The notes beneath the pieces are model-generated. The model worked only from the letters and a program-made list of their open reading frames with translations, did not search any database and had not been told where the DNA came from. This document shows positions 51,384 to 61,002 of a stretch of 64,000 bases of DNA, one piece after another. The stretch lies in the NCBI GenBank assembly GCA_963804005.1, contig CAWDOP010000002.1, positions 434,001 through 498,000 of the forward strand. The letters run 5' to 3'. Position numbers and translations under genes: made by a program. Numbering within the stretch: the first letter of the stretch is position 1; the number at the start of each line of letters is the position of its first letter. Source of the DNA: JAGXRK01 sp963804005. Lineage in GTDB: Bacteria; Bacteroidota; Ignavibacteria; Ignavibacteriales; Ignavibacteriaceae.

Positions 51384-51418
51384 AACCTTCGAGGTCTTTA
51401 ATTACAACCTCGAAGGTT
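51384..51418. repeat. Strong hairpin after the T9SS cargo gene
   Basis: A perfect 12-bp inverted repeat, AACCTTCGAGGT/ACCTCGAAGGTT, with an 11-base loop. No T-tract follows, so it is not a classical terminator, but it may protect the 3' end of the transcript. Confidence 0.7.
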
Positions 51419-51431
51419 CAATAAAAACAAT

Positions 51432-51464
51432 AAAAAACCCGATGAAATATCACCGGGTTTTTTT
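51432..51464. terminator. Bidirectional terminator between the T9SS cargo gene and the tRNA operon
   Basis: AAAAAACCCG and CGGGTTTTTT (51454-51463) form a stem with T-tracts in both directions. On the plus strand it follows the cargo gene; on the minus strand it lies two bases from the 3' end of tRNA-Glu. A similar left half without its partner is seen near 42317. Confidence 0.85.
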
Positions 51465-51465
51465 G

Positions 51466-51537
51466 TGACCCCAAGGGGATTCGAACCCCTATTACCGCCG
51501 TGAAAGGGCGAGGTCCTAACCATTAGACGATGGGGCC
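51466..51537 (-). tRNA. tRNA-Glu (anticodon TTC)
   Basis: A 72-base cloverleaf on the minus strand: acceptor GGCCCCA/TGGGGTC, anticodon loop CTTTCAC giving TTC, and T-loop TTCGAAT. CCA is not encoded. It is the last of four tRNAs in the operon. Confidence 0.94.
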
Positions 51538-51580
51538 ATTTTTCAACTAAAAATGGACAAAAACAAATTTAATAGTTCTG

Positions 51581-51655
51581 GGTGAGCGATGGGATTTGAA
51601 CCCACGGCCTTCTGGGCCACAACCAGATGCTCTAACCAACTGAGCTACGCTCACC
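51581..51655 (-). tRNA. tRNA-His (anticodon GTG)
   Basis: On the minus strand, acceptor GTGAGCG pairs with CGCTCAC, with the extra G at -1 opposite C at the discriminator position, the histidine mark. The anticodon loop is TTGTGGC (GTG). Confidence 0.95.
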
Positions 51656-51771
51656 ATCTATTCAAAATATCAATTAACAAATTTCAAACTACAAATAAAA
51701 CTTAAAGACCAAAAATCAAATTCCAATCAAAAATTGGTATCTGGTACTTGGCATTTGAATTTTAAACTCTG

Positions 51772-51846
51772 TACGCCCGAGTGGACTCGAACCACTAACC
51801 TCCAGCTTAGAAGGCTGATGCTCTATCCGATTGAGCTACGGGCGCT
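51772..51846 (-). tRNA. tRNA-Arg (anticodon TCT)
   Basis: On the minus strand, acceptor GCGCCCG pairs with CGGGCGT (one wobble), the anticodon stem TCAGC/GCTGG (one wobble) encloses CTTCTAA (TCT), and the T-loop is TTCGAGT. Confidence 0.93.
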
Positions 51847-51866
51847 TCTAAAATAAAATTTTCCGT

Positions 51867-51940
51867 CGGGGCGGCAGGATTCGAACCTGCGACCTCCTGC
51901 TCCCAAAGCAGGCGCGATAACCGGACTACGCTACGCCCCG
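51867..51940 (-). tRNA. tRNA-Pro (anticodon TGG)
   Basis: On the minus strand, acceptor CGGGGCG pairs with CGCCCCG, the anticodon stem CCTGC/GCAGG encloses TTTGGGA (TGG), and the T-loop is TTCGAAT. It is the first tRNA in the operon. Confidence 0.95.
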
Positions 51941-52080
51941 ATTTTTAAATTAGCTCATTCTAAAACAAATTTTCAACGAACCTATTCAATAAAACTCCGT
52001 TCAGAAGTAATGCATAAAACAACAAAATTCGGAACTATAAAAAAAATCATGAAATGAATAAATGATTTCCAAACGAGGCA

Positions 52081-52111
52081 CAAATATATGTTGAATAATT
52101 AAAAAACACAA
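52081..52111 (-). promoter_or_regulatory. Bacteroidota-type promoter of the Pro-Arg-His-Glu tRNA operon
   Basis: On the minus strand TTG (52111-52109) is followed after exactly 20 bases by TATATTTG (52088-52081), a full match to the -33/-7 consensus. The leader to tRNA-Pro would be about 130 bases, longer than usual. Confidence 0.55.
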
Positions 52112-52146
52112 TTTTTGGGCAATTTTCCATTATGCAGCATAAATGA

Positions 52147-52177
52147 TTTTTATACAGCTAAATTGTCGTTAAATTTG
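52147..52177 (+). promoter_or_regulatory. Probable promoter of the Lol operon
   Basis: TAAATTTG at 52170-52177 is a full -7 match. TTT at 52147-52149, 20 bases before, is a weak -33. Transcription would start about 14 bases before the LolC-like start codon. Confidence 0.4.
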
Positions 52178-52197
52178 TACAAAATAATAATAAAAGA

Positions 52198-53418
52198 ATG
52201 TCATTTTCCCTTTTTGTATCCCGTAGATTTCTGAATTCGCGTAAAGAATCAGGATTTCTCAATATCATTTCCAAGATTGCAATTGTCGGAATTGCCATTG
52301 GTGTGGCTACTTTGATTATAGCACTTTCAGTTTTAAGCGGATTTGAGAAAACCATCCGTGAGAAAATCACTGATTTCGACTCACATATTAAAATTACTTC
52401 ATTCAGTGGAACTGTTAGCAATTATACTCAGATCACTGAAAAAATTGAAAATCTTTTGGGTGCACATAAAAGGAATATAGTTCCCTTTGCATCCAAACTT
52501 GCAATAGTAAGTTCAAAGAAAAGGCAGGAAGGAATCAGTATTATCGGAATTCCGGTAGAAGGTCAAATTGAGAGATTAAAGAAAAATATAATAAGCGGTG
52601 ATTTCGATTTAGGCAATAAAAATTCAAACCATATAATAATTGGAAAAGTATTGGCGAATAAGCTTATGCTTAAAGTCGGTGACAAAGTTACTCTCTTTGC
52701 TTTGAAAGATGATCAGATTCCTTCTCCTCAAAATCTTCCTAACATAGATAGATTTACAATAACAGGAATATTTGAAAGCGGAATGGCGGAATACGATGAT
52801 CTTTATGCATATACAAATCTTACAGATGCACAAAATCTTTTTTCAATCGGTCAATCGATTAATGGGTATGATATTCAACTTACAAGCATTGAGAAAATAG
52901 ACTCGCTGACAAGTTTGCTTAGAAAAAATTTAAGCTATCCCCTGTTTGCACGTTCTCTCTTTGAAAGTCATCGGAATATTTTTACCTGGATTGAATTACA
53001 ACAAAAACCTATTCCTATTATTCTTGGATTAATAATTATTGTCGCTGTGTTCAATATCATCGGAACATTATTGATTCTTGTACTTGAAAAAACTAATGCA
53101 ATAGGAACATTAAAATCGCTTGGAGCAGACAGAAAACAAATTCTTAAGATTTTTTTAATCCAAGGAATTTTGATCGGTTTAATCGGAATTATCCTCGGTA
53201 ATTTGCTTGCGATTATTTTAATGCAAATTCAAATCCAGTTTGATGTAATCACAGTACCTTCATCCGTTTATTTCGTAACAAAAGTACCATTTGACTTAAG
53301 CCCAATCACATTTCTTTTTGTATCTTCAATCGCTTTACTCTTAAGTTTAGGTGCTTCAATCATTCCAAGTTTTATTGCGGCAAAGGTAACTCCCATTAAA
53401 AGTCTAAGGTTCAACTAA
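52198..53418 (+). CDS. lolC: LolC/LolE-type lipoprotein-releasing permease, first gene
   Basis: A 406-residue inner-membrane permease with an N-terminal helix (IAIVGIAIGVATLIIALSVLSGFE), a periplasmic domain and three C-terminal helices. The region FNIIGTLLILVLEKTNAIGTLKSLGA with its coupling helix, and the SFIAAKVTPIKSLRF end, place it in the LolC/E group. It releases lipoproteins from the inner membrane for transport to the outer membrane. Its last base is the first base of the next gene (TAATG), so translation is coupled. The two permeases and the ATPase form a complete LolCDE set. Confidence 0.87.
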   Translation: MSFSLFVSRRFLNSRKESGFLNIISKIAIVGIAIGVATLIIALSVLSGFEKTIREKITDFDSHIKITSFSGTVSNYTQITEKIENLLGAHKRNIVPFASKLAIVSSKKRQEGISIIGIPVEGQIERLKKNIISGDFDLGNKNSNHIIIGKVLANKLMLKVGDKVTLFALKDDQIPSPQNLPNIDRFTITGIFESGMAEYDDLYAYTNLTDAQNLFSIGQSINGYDIQLTSIEKIDSLTSLLRKNLSYPLFARSLFESHRNIFTWIELQQKPIPIILGLIIIVAVFNIIGTLLILVLEKTNAIGTLKSLGADRKQILKIFLIQGILIGLIGIILGNLLAIILMQIQIQFDVITVPSSVYFVTKVPFDLSPITFLFVSSIALLLSLGASIIPSFIAAKVTPIKSLRFN

Positions 53419-54650
53419 TGTTATTTGAAAGATTCATAGCGCGGCGTTATCTTATTTCAAAACATAAGCTTAGCTTTATCACTATTATATCTTTTCTATC
53501 AACTCTTGGAATTACAATTGGTGTAGCTGCTTTAATAGTTGTGCTATCAGTCTTCAACGGTTTTGGCAGTTTAGTCCAATCCTATTTAATGAATTTTGAT
53601 CCCCATCTAAGAATAGAATTCATATCACACTATAATGAAGATGATTTACTCGAACTTGATAAAGTCTTATCAAATGAATCTGATTTAATTGAATTCGCAC
53701 CGTATGTAAGCGGTAAAGTGCTTGCTTTAAGAAGAGATCAAACGGAAATTATAAATCTGAAAAGTGTTAAGCCGGAAAAAGCCAACGAACTATATGGAAT
53801 TAAAAACAGCATTATCTTTGGCAGTGATGAACTTAAAGATAAAGGCGATTTACCTGTTATCTTAATTGGTATAAAACTAGCAGATAAACTTCAATCATTA
53901 ATTGGAGATACTATTACAATAATTTCTCCTGCCGGAATTGAACGGGCCATAACTCAATTCACTTTACCTAATTCACAAAGTTTTTTAGTTGGTGGAATAT
54001 TTTCATCACAGAATAATGAGTATGACGCTAGTTTAGCATTCATCTCTCTTGAGTACGGACAATTTCTTCTCGGTTACAAAAAATCCTATCAGGGTTATGA
54101 AGTTAAACTTACTGATATAAATCAATCATTTAAATTAAAAGATAAACTTGATTCTGTTCTGGATAAAAATATTTTTTCAGTTTCAACCTGGTATGATTTT
54201 CATAAAGATCTTTATTCAGTTATGCAGATTGAAAGATGGGTTGCTTATATTTTGCTTTCATTAATTGTTGCAGTAGCAACATTCAATATTCTTGGTTCAC
54301 TTTCAATGACTGTAATTGAAAAGAAAAGAGACATTGGAATTCTGCGTGCTATGGGTGTAAAAGAAAATTCCATAAAAAAAATATTTATGTATGAAGGTTT
54401 GATGATTGGAATATTTGGAACTCTACTCGGAGTTTTAATTGGCTACTTCATATGTTTTCTTCAAATAAACTATAACATTTACCCTCTTGATCCGACACAA
54501 TATAAAATTGATGCATTACCTGTTGAATTAAGATTATCAGATTTCTTTTTTGTCTCAGGTGCTGCAATGATACTATCATTTCTTGCATCATATTTTCCAG
54601 CAAGAAGAGCAGCACGTGTAAACACTATTGAAGCAATTAAATGGGAATAA
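53418..54650 (+). CDS. lolE: LolC/LolE-type lipoprotein-releasing permease, second gene
   Basis: A 410-residue paralogue of the preceding gene: FIARRYLISKHKLSFITIISFLSTLGITIGVAALIVVLSVFNGF at the start, a periplasmic domain, and late helices with GSLSMTVIEKKRDIGILRAMGV and the C-terminal ARRAARVNTIEAIKWE. It probably pairs with the first permease. Assigning C versus E to each is by gene order only. It overlaps the ATPase frame by ten bases if the earlier ATG is used. Confidence 0.87.
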   Translation: MLFERFIARRYLISKHKLSFITIISFLSTLGITIGVAALIVVLSVFNGFGSLVQSYLMNFDPHLRIEFISHYNEDDLLELDKVLSNESDLIEFAPYVSGKVLALRRDQTEIINLKSVKPEKANELYGIKNSIIFGSDELKDKGDLPVILIGIKLADKLQSLIGDTITIISPAGIERAITQFTLPNSQSFLVGGIFSSQNNEYDASLAFISLEYGQFLLGYKKSYQGYEVKLTDINQSFKLKDKLDSVLDKNIFSVSTWYDFHKDLYSVMQIERWVAYILLSLIVAVATFNILGSLSMTVIEKKRDIGILRAMGVKENSIKKIFMYEGLMIGIFGTLLGVLIGYFICFLQINYNIYPLDPTQYKIDALPVELRLSDFFFVSGAAMILSFLASYFPARRAARVNTIEAIKWE

Positions 54651-54658
54651 AAACAGAT

Positions 54659-55339
54659 ATGTCAATAATCATTAAAGCAGAAGATTTACATAAATCGTTT
54701 ACAACTGTTAAGAATGTTAAACTAGATGTTCTTAAAGGTATTTCGATTGAAGTTGAAAATGAAAAAATATCTGTTATAATAGGTGCCTCCGGTGCAGGTA
54801 AAAGTACTTTACTTCATCTTTTAAGCGGATTAGATAAACCAGACAGCGGTAAAGTCTTTTTTGACGGTAAAGACATATTCAGATACGGCGATGAAAAGCT
54901 ATCGAAATTCAGAAATCAGAACATTGGATTTATATTTCAGTTCCATCATCTTCTTCCAGAGTTTACAGCACTTGAAAATGTAGCAATTCCATTAATGATC
55001 AGCGGACTATCATTAAATAAATCAATTGAAAGAGCAAAAGCATTAATAGAATCAGTTGGATTAACGGAAAGACTGGATCATAAACCGGCAGAACTTTCAG
55101 GCGGAGAACAGCAAAGAGTAGCAGTTGCAAGAGCACTTGCTAATAATCCAAAAATTATTTTTGCAGATGAGCCAACAGGAAATCTGGACTCAGCAAATAG
55201 TGAATCAATTCATAAACTATTATTTGAATTAAGAGACAAATTTAGAATTACATTTATAATTGTTACTCATAATCCTGGTTTGGTAAAGTTAGCCGATAAA
55301 GTTTATGAAATGAAAGACGGATTGATAAGCCAGAAGTAA
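54659..55339 (+). CDS. lolD: LolD-type ABC ATPase
   Basis: A 226-residue motor protein with Walker A GASGAGKST, signature LSGGEQQRVAVARAL, Walker B IIFADEPTGNLD and H-loop ITFIIVTHN. Opening on KAEDLHKSFTTVKNVKLDVLKGISIEVENEK, it is the third gene of the Lol operon. ATG 54659 and 54641 are both in frame; the later one begins directly on the domain and avoids a ten-base overlap, so I favour it. A MacB-type ATPase elsewhere in the window has a different neighbourhood and presumably a different cargo. Confidence 0.9.
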   Translation: MSIIIKAEDLHKSFTTVKNVKLDVLKGISIEVENEKISVIIGASGAGKSTLLHLLSGLDKPDSGKVFFDGKDIFRYGDEKLSKFRNQNIGFIFQFHHLLPEFTALENVAIPLMISGLSLNKSIERAKALIESVGLTERLDHKPAELSGGEQQRVAVARALANNPKIIFADEPTGNLDSANSESIHKLLFELRDKFRITFIIVTHNPGLVKLADKVYEMKDGLISQK

Positions 55340-55466
55340 TTTCTAAATTTTTGTATAAATCTTGTTTTTATTTCTATAAAGAAATTTGAGAGTGAGTGAA
55401 AAGTTCAAAAATTAATATTTAAACCTTTATACCCTATTTTTTAAAAATCCTTAGCGTTTATATTTC

Positions 55467-56975
55467 CTATACTTTGCTATTCTTAAAGAGATAATCGATC
55501 AACAATCTGACGCCAAATCCTGTCATATATTTTTTACTATAATTGTTTGAAGGATTTTTAAATGCCGGACCGGCTATATCAATATGAGCCCAGGGAATAT
55601 TTTTATCTACAAAATTTTCTAAAAATTTAGCTGCGGAAATTGCTCCACCCCATCTTCCTCCATCATTTTTAACATCGGCTACTTCGCTTTTATTTAATTC
55701 GTTATAATCAGCCCACAATGGCAAACGCCAAACACGGTCATAAGTTTTCATTCCACTTTGATATAGATCACCAGCGAGTTTGTCGTTATGGGTAAACAAA
55801 CCGGCAGCAATTTCACCGAGAGCAACAACAACTGCACCGGTAAGAGTTGCGAGATCAATTATTTCATCAACTTTTAATTTAGAAGCATAGTGAAGTCCAT
55901 CAGCAAGAACTACTCGTCCTTCTGCATCCGTATCATCAACTTCAACTGATTTTCCTGAGGCAGTTTTAATGATATCACCGGGACGGAAGGATTCTCCGGA
56001 AGGCATATTTTCTGCAGAAGGAATTATTCCATATAGATGGACAGGTAAATTATTTTTAGCTGCCGCTAAAACAGTTCCTGCAACAACTGCAGCTCCTGAC
56101 ATATCACCTTTCATCTCACCCATATTTGCAGAAGGTTTTATTGAAATTCCACCTGAATCAAAAGTTATTCCTTTTCCGACCAAAGCAATTTTTTTAAGTC
56201 GCTTACTTTTCTTCTTTCCGGGCCTATATTCAAGAACAATAAATCTTGGTTTGTTAACACTTCCCTGTCCAACAGCAATCAATCCTCCCATTTTCATTCT
56301 TTTAATTTCATCTTCACTAAAAACTCTAACTCGAATTCCTGTATTTTTTAGTTCCTTTAATCTGTTCGCCAATTTTTGAGGAGTTAAATTATTTCCAGGT
56401 TCATTTTGCAAATCCCTTGCAAATACAACGCCTTCCATATTATTGCGCGCTTTTATAATAGCAGATTTTAATTTTTTAAGATCATCAGCATAAAACAAAA
56501 CATTAAGTTCTCGAAGCTTTTTCTTATCGGATTTATACCTATCAAATGAATAATTTCCGTAATAAACACCTTCTATAAATGTTTGATAGTAGTATTCTTC
56601 ATCCTTGAAATATTCTCTTACATTTCTGATTGAAGGTATAAAGATGTGTAAGTATTTTGGATTTTCGTTCTCAAGATCATTGATGAAGGAAGCTAAATCA
56701 TTACGAAATATTTCCACACTAAACTTTTCATCTTTTTTGACTTTTCTTATTATCAGTTCATCCGGTTTGGTTTTTGGATTCGAAATCCTAAGTCTCTCAA
56801 ATTTTTCAAAGACAAAATTTTTCTTATCCAATTCAGAGAATTTCATATTGAATATTCTCTCAATATTTTTCAAACCTGTGGACAGCTTGCCATCATCAAA
56901 GATGTATTTATAAACGATTGATAAAGGTTTATAAATTATTTTCTTTTCACCCGATTTTACGATTAGTTTAAACAT
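55467..56975 (-). CDS. pepA: Leucyl aminopeptidase (M17 family)
   Basis: A 502-residue cytosolic dizinc aminopeptidase that trims N-terminal residues from peptides. The family signature DTDAEGRVVLADGL is present, and so are the other zinc and catalytic motifs VGKGITFDSGGISIKPS (with the lysine), GDMSGAA and VALGEIAAGLF. The N-terminal domain (about 1-170) is poorly conserved, as usual. It lies four bases after the NrnA-type gene and is probably cotranscribed with it; it converges on the Lol operon at a distance of about 130 bases. Confidence 0.94.
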   Translation of the reverse strand: MFKLIVKSGEKKIIYKPLSIVYKYIFDDGKLSTGLKNIERIFNMKFSELDKKNFVFEKFERLRISNPKTKPDELIIRKVKKDEKFSVEIFRNDLASFINDLENENPKYLHIFIPSIRNVREYFKDEEYYYQTFIEGVYYGNYSFDRYKSDKKKLRELNVLFYADDLKKLKSAIIKARNNMEGVVFARDLQNEPGNNLTPQKLANRLKELKNTGIRVRVFSEDEIKRMKMGGLIAVGQGSVNKPRFIVLEYRPGKKKSKRLKKIALVGKGITFDSGGISIKPSANMGEMKGDMSGAAVVAGTVLAAAKNNLPVHLYGIIPSAENMPSGESFRPGDIIKTASGKSVEVDDTDAEGRVVLADGLHYASKLKVDEIIDLATLTGAVVVALGEIAAGLFTHNDKLAGDLYQSGMKTYDRVWRLPLWADYNELNKSEVADVKNDGGRWGGAISAAKFLENFVDKNIPWAHIDIAGPAFKNPSNNYSKKYMTGFGVRLLIDYLFKNSKV

Positions 56976-56979
56976 TTTC

Positions 56980-57972
56980 TTATTGATATTTGTTAATGTA
57001 TTCTTGTGCTTTATTTAAAATTATAGGTATATAATCATCTAGTTCAAAGTCGTTAAAGCGTGCTCCCGAAGCATTTATATGTCCGCCTCCACCAAATTCA
57101 GCCGCAAGTATATTTACAGGCAAATTCCCTTTCGATCTGAAACTGACTTTAAATCCATTCTTCAACTCTATAAATAAAATTCCCAATCGAACATTTTCGA
57201 TAGATAACGAATGGTTAACGAAACCGTCCGTATCACTTTCAATTCCATCAACTTCACTAAAATCATTTTGAGTTAATATCATATAATCTATTTGATTATT
57301 AGCAATTAGCGTCAAGGAATTAAGAGCTTTTCCAAGCAATTTAATTTTACTGAATTTACTCTGGTCATAAATTTTATCATACACTTCACCCGGATCAACA
57401 CCATTTTCTAATAACTCTGCAATTATACGATGAAGTGCAGGAGTTGTTCTTTCAAACCTGAATGACCCTGTATCTGTCATGATCGCTGCATAAATCGGAT
57501 TTGCTAGCAAAATATCTAGATCAACTATTTTTGTCTTTTTAATAAAGTCGTAAATAATCTCTGCAGTAGCACTACAATCTAAACCGAGAAATAGTTCATC
57601 TACAAAATCTTCCGGATCCTGATGATGATCGATACAGATTTTTATTTTGGATGAGGAATTAAAGGCATCTTTCATGCTCACTAGTCTGTCTAACTTATTA
57701 AAATCAAGAGCAACTAAAACATCAACACTATCACAAATATTTGAATCAATTTTAGGATCGAATTGTTTAATTATTCCTTCAGTATCAAGAAATTCCAGAT
57801 TGTAGGGTGTTTGACTATGATTATATATAACAATCTTTTTATTTAATTTTTTGAGTAATTGGTAGAATGCTATTTCTGACCCGATAGCATCTGCATCGGG
57901 ATTAACGTGAGTTGTTAAGAGAAAAGAATTATTGTTAAAAATAATTTGTTTTAGTTTTTCGAAATCAATCAT
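56980..57972 (-). CDS. nrnA: DHH/DHHA1 phosphoesterase, NrnA-type oligoribonuclease/pAp phosphatase
   Basis: A 330-residue phosphoesterase. The DHH half has TTHVNPDADAIGSEIAF, LVALDFNKLDRL, the signature CIDHHQDPEDF, and AIMTDTGSFRF; the DHHA1 half ends in GGGHINASGARF. These match NrnA, which degrades short RNA and hydrolyses 3'-phosphoadenosine 5'-phosphate. It sits between the korB terminator and pepA. NrnB and c-di-AMP phosphodiesterase relatives share the fold, but the length without sensor domains favours NrnA. Confidence 0.9.
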   Translation of the reverse strand: MIDFEKLKQIIFNNNSFLLTTHVNPDADAIGSEIAFYQLLKKLNKKIVIYNHSQTPYNLEFLDTEGIIKQFDPKIDSNICDSVDVLVALDFNKLDRLVSMKDAFNSSSKIKICIDHHQDPEDFVDELFLGLDCSATAEIIYDFIKKTKIVDLDILLANPIYAAIMTDTGSFRFERTTPALHRIIAELLENGVDPGEVYDKIYDQSKFSKIKLLGKALNSLTLIANNQIDYMILTQNDFSEVDGIESDTDGFVNHSLSIENVRLGILFIELKNGFKVSFRSKGNLPVNILAAEFGGGGHINASGARFNDFELDDYIPIILNKAQEYINKYQ

Positions 57973-57986
57973 AAGCTAAAAACTAA

Positions 57987-58014
57987 ATGGGCTAAGGAAA
58001 TTTCCAAAGCCCAT
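57987..58014 (-). terminator. Terminator-like hairpin after korB
   Basis: ATGGGCT and AGCCCAT form a 7-bp stem extended by AGGAAATTTCCA pairing within the loop, followed on the minus strand by TTAGTTTTTAG. It lies 30 bases after the korB stop and 15 bases before the nrnA start. Confidence 0.7.
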
Positions 58015-58043
58015 CACAAATAGATTTCCGATATAAGTTTTGA

Positions 58044-59081
58044 TTACTTTACTTCCCAGGTATTTGCGCTATAAAGAGTTTTTTGTAAGTCACCTTTACC
58101 TAATTTAGCAGTAACATTTTCAATTTGTTTTTCAACACCTCCATCATATGTTGGTTTAGCGACTTCCCTGAAAATTCCTATGGGTGTCGGCATTCCGGGA
58201 ATGCTTTCCAGAGTTGCAAGAATTATAGATCTGGTAGGAGTTTCATCAAATTCATCATGTATCCATAAATCCTCTTGGCTGAATTCACCGGTTGATAAAT
58301 CAACAATCCTAGGCGTAAAGCCATCAAGTTTAATACCTTTATCATTGTTTTTTCCAAACACTAAAGGTTTACCATGCTCAAGGACAACAATGTGATCATC
58401 TTTAGTATCTTTATCTGTCAATAAATTAAAAGCACCATCATTGAAAATATTACAATTCTGGAATATCTCTATTAGAGCCGTGCCTTTATGTTTTCCAGCT
58501 CTGCTAATCATTTCCTGCATATGCTTACCATTACGATCAATAGCACGAGCAATAAATGTTGCATTGGAACCAACTGCCAGCAAAATTGGATTAAAAGGAT
58601 AATCAACACTTCCAAATGGAGTAGTTTTAGTAATTTTTCCTTTTTCAGAGGTTGGAGAATATTGCCCTTTTGTTAATCCATATATTCTGTTATTGAATAA
58701 AAGAATTTTGAGATCAATATTTTTTCTGCAAGCATGAATAAAATGATTTCCACCAATGCTTAGAAGATCACCATCACCGGTAGCAACCCAAACCGATAGT
58801 TTTGGATTCGCAAGCTTTACACCTGTTGCAATAGAAGCAGCTCTACCGTGAATACCATGAAAACCATACGTGTTCATATAATAAGGAAATCTGCTTGAGC
58901 AGCCTATACCGGATACCCAAACAACATTTTCTTTATGATCTTTTACTAATTCAGGGAAAGTTCTTTGAACCTGAGCAAGTATAGAATAATCACCACAGCC
59001 TGGACACCATCTAACATCCTGATCCGATGCAAAATCTTTCGAAGTATACTGAGTAACCACGTTTTCTAAATTAGTTGCCAT
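58044..59081 (-). CDS. korB: 2-oxoacid:ferredoxin oxidoreductase, beta subunit
   Basis: A 345-residue thiamine-diphosphate subunit, probably of 2-oxoglutarate:ferredoxin oxidoreductase. The start has RWCPGCGDYSIL, then GCSSRFPYYM, the ThDP-binding WVATGDGDLLSIGGNH, and the NNRIYGLTKGQYSPTSEKG motif typical of two-subunit KorB-type enzymes. The gene overlaps korA by 11 bases and begins with ATG behind CGGAGGAAAT. It transfers electrons from 2-oxoacid decarboxylation to ferredoxin, or works in reverse in reductive carbon fixation. The precise oxoacid is inferred from the family. Confidence 0.9.
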   Translation of the reverse strand: MATNLENVVTQYTSKDFASDQDVRWCPGCGDYSILAQVQRTFPELVKDHKENVVWVSGIGCSSRFPYYMNTYGFHGIHGRAASIATGVKLANPKLSVWVATGDGDLLSIGGNHFIHACRKNIDLKILLFNNRIYGLTKGQYSPTSEKGKITKTTPFGSVDYPFNPILLAVGSNATFIARAIDRNGKHMQEMISRAGKHKGTALIEIFQNCNIFNDGAFNLLTDKDTKDDHIVVLEHGKPLVFGKNNDKGIKLDGFTPRIVDLSTGEFSQEDLWIHDEFDETPTRSIILATLESIPGMPTPIGIFREVAKPTYDGGVEKQIENVTAKLGKGDLQKTLYSANTWEVK

Positions 59082-60918
59082 TATTTCCTCCGAGAATTTC
59101 CATAATCTTATTTAATACATCCGAGGTTCTGAATGGAAGACCTCTAACAACGTTAAATTGTTCCACCTCAATCAGATACTCACTCTTAATTAATACTGCC
59201 AGCTGTCCAAGATTGATTTCAGGGATTAAAACAGTTTTAAATTTCTTTAAAACATCACCGGTATTTTTAGGAAAAGGATGGATATATCTGAAATGAGCCT
59301 GAGAAACTTTATAACCCTGTTCCCTTGCTTTTTGAACCGCTTCTTTTAAGGCACCGTATGTTCCTCCCCATCCAAGAACCAAGAGCTCACCTTCCAGTTC
59401 TCCATCAACTTTAAGATCGGGAATATCATTCTGAATATTCTGAACTTTTTGTGCTCTTAGTTTTATCATGTCGTGATGGTTATCCGGATCATAATTTACA
59501 TTTCCTGTTATGTTAGCTTTTTCCAAACCGCCAATTCTGTGTTCAAGTCCTGGAGTTCCAGGAATTGCCCAGGGTCTTGCAAGATTTTCATCTCTTGAAT
59601 AAGGAAAGAAACCTTCTATTTCAGTTCTGAACTCAGTTTTTATTTCCGGTAATTCATCAACATTAGGAATTCGCCAGGGTTCAGAACCATTAGCTAGATA
59701 TCCGTCAGTCAATAAAATAACAGGTGTCATATACTTAAGAGCAATTCTTGATGCTTCAATAGCCATATAAAAACAATCACGTGGAGTTCGTGCAGCAAGA
59801 ACTGCAACCGGAGCTTCACCATTTCTTCCGTATACAGATTGTAACAAATCTGCTTGTTCAGTTTTTGTCGGAAGTCCTGTACTTGGTCCACCTCTTTGAA
59901 CGTTAATTACTACAAGCGGTAACTCTGTCATAACAGCTAGTCCAATCGCTTCAGTCTTCAATGCTAAACCAGGACCACTTGTTGTGGTTATTGCTAAAGA
60001 CCCAGCAAAAGATGCCCCAATAGCAGATGATATTCCAGCAATTTCATCTTCAGCCTGGAAAGTTTTTACTCCGAAATTTTTATACGAACTTAAATACTGA
60101 AGAATTTCAGAAGCAGGTGTAATTGGATAAGAACCGAGAAACAATGGGAGTTTGCTTTTAACTGAAGCAGCAAGAAATCCAAGTGCCGTAGCCTCATTAC
60201 CGGAAATATTTCTATAAGTTCCTTTAGGCAGCTTGGCTGCTGCAACACTATATCGTGTAGTGAAAGCCTCGGTCATTTCTCCAAAATTCATACCTGCTTT
60301 TAATGCTTTTTCATTAGCATCTACATAATCAGGATTCTTTTTGAATTTTTCTCGAATCCATGCTATAGTAGTATCAGCAGGACGATTATACAGCCAATAC
60401 ATCAATCCGAGAGCAAAGAAGTTTTTACATCTGGCAACTTCTTTAGGAGAAAGTTTTGTTCCTTCCAAAGCATTTGCTGTTAATGTTGAAATTGGTACTT
60501 TATGGACATCATAACCATCTAATGTATTGTCATCAAGCGGATTAGAATCATAATGGGCCAGTTTGAGGTTTTTAGTATCGAACGCATCAATATTAACAAT
60601 TATAATTCCAGTTTTTTTTAGTTCTGGCAGATTCTTTTTTAAAGCAGCAGGATTCATTGCAACCAACATATCCGGCTGATCACCAGGAGTATGAATATCT
60701 TTACTACTAAAGTGCAATTGGAATCCGCTAACACCATATATAGTCCCGGCAGGAGCACGAATTTCTGCTGGATAATCCGGAAGTGTTTTAAGATCATTTC
60801 CAATCAAGGCTGTTGTATCACTAAACTGAGACCCGGTCAATTGCATACCATCTCCGGAATCACCTGCAAATCTGACTGTTACCTCTTTTAATTTGAGAAT
60901 TTCTTTTTCTTTTGACAT
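59071..60918 (-). CDS. korA: 2-oxoacid:ferredoxin oxidoreductase, fused gamma-alpha subunit
   Basis: A 615-residue fusion of the gamma domain (about 1-190, VRFAGDSGDGMQLTGSQF and PAEIRAPAGTIYGVSGFQ) and alpha domain (about 220-615, SYPITPASEILQYL, AEDEIAGISSAIGASFAG, TSGPGLALKTEAIGLA, RGGPSTGLPTKTEQADL). The SYPITPAS and SGPGL loops are catalytic-site landmarks. This fused form is common in Bacteroidota and Chlorobi KorA. It leads the korA-korB operon. With isocitrate dehydrogenase at 9245 it suggests a TCA segment that could run oxidatively or reductively. No ferredoxin gene is close. Confidence 0.92.
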   Translation of the reverse strand: MSKEKEILKLKEVTVRFAGDSGDGMQLTGSQFSDTTALIGNDLKTLPDYPAEIRAPAGTIYGVSGFQLHFSSKDIHTPGDQPDMLVAMNPAALKKNLPELKKTGIIIVNIDAFDTKNLKLAHYDSNPLDDNTLDGYDVHKVPISTLTANALEGTKLSPKEVARCKNFFALGLMYWLYNRPADTTIAWIREKFKKNPDYVDANEKALKAGMNFGEMTEAFTTRYSVAAAKLPKGTYRNISGNEATALGFLAASVKSKLPLFLGSYPITPASEILQYLSSYKNFGVKTFQAEDEIAGISSAIGASFAGSLAITTTSGPGLALKTEAIGLAVMTELPLVVINVQRGGPSTGLPTKTEQADLLQSVYGRNGEAPVAVLAARTPRDCFYMAIEASRIALKYMTPVILLTDGYLANGSEPWRIPNVDELPEIKTEFRTEIEGFFPYSRDENLARPWAIPGTPGLEHRIGGLEKANITGNVNYDPDNHHDMIKLRAQKVQNIQNDIPDLKVDGELEGELLVLGWGGTYGALKEAVQKAREQGYKVSQAHFRYIHPFPKNTGDVLKKFKTVLIPEINLGQLAVLIKSEYLIEVEQFNVVRGLPFRTSDVLNKIMEILGGNNGN

Positions 60919-61002
60919 TACTTACTCTAATATTTTTTAAAAATGTTCTGGTAAAACTACAAAGTAGTTTGTGAATTAACAATTAAATTGAACATGCATC
61001 TC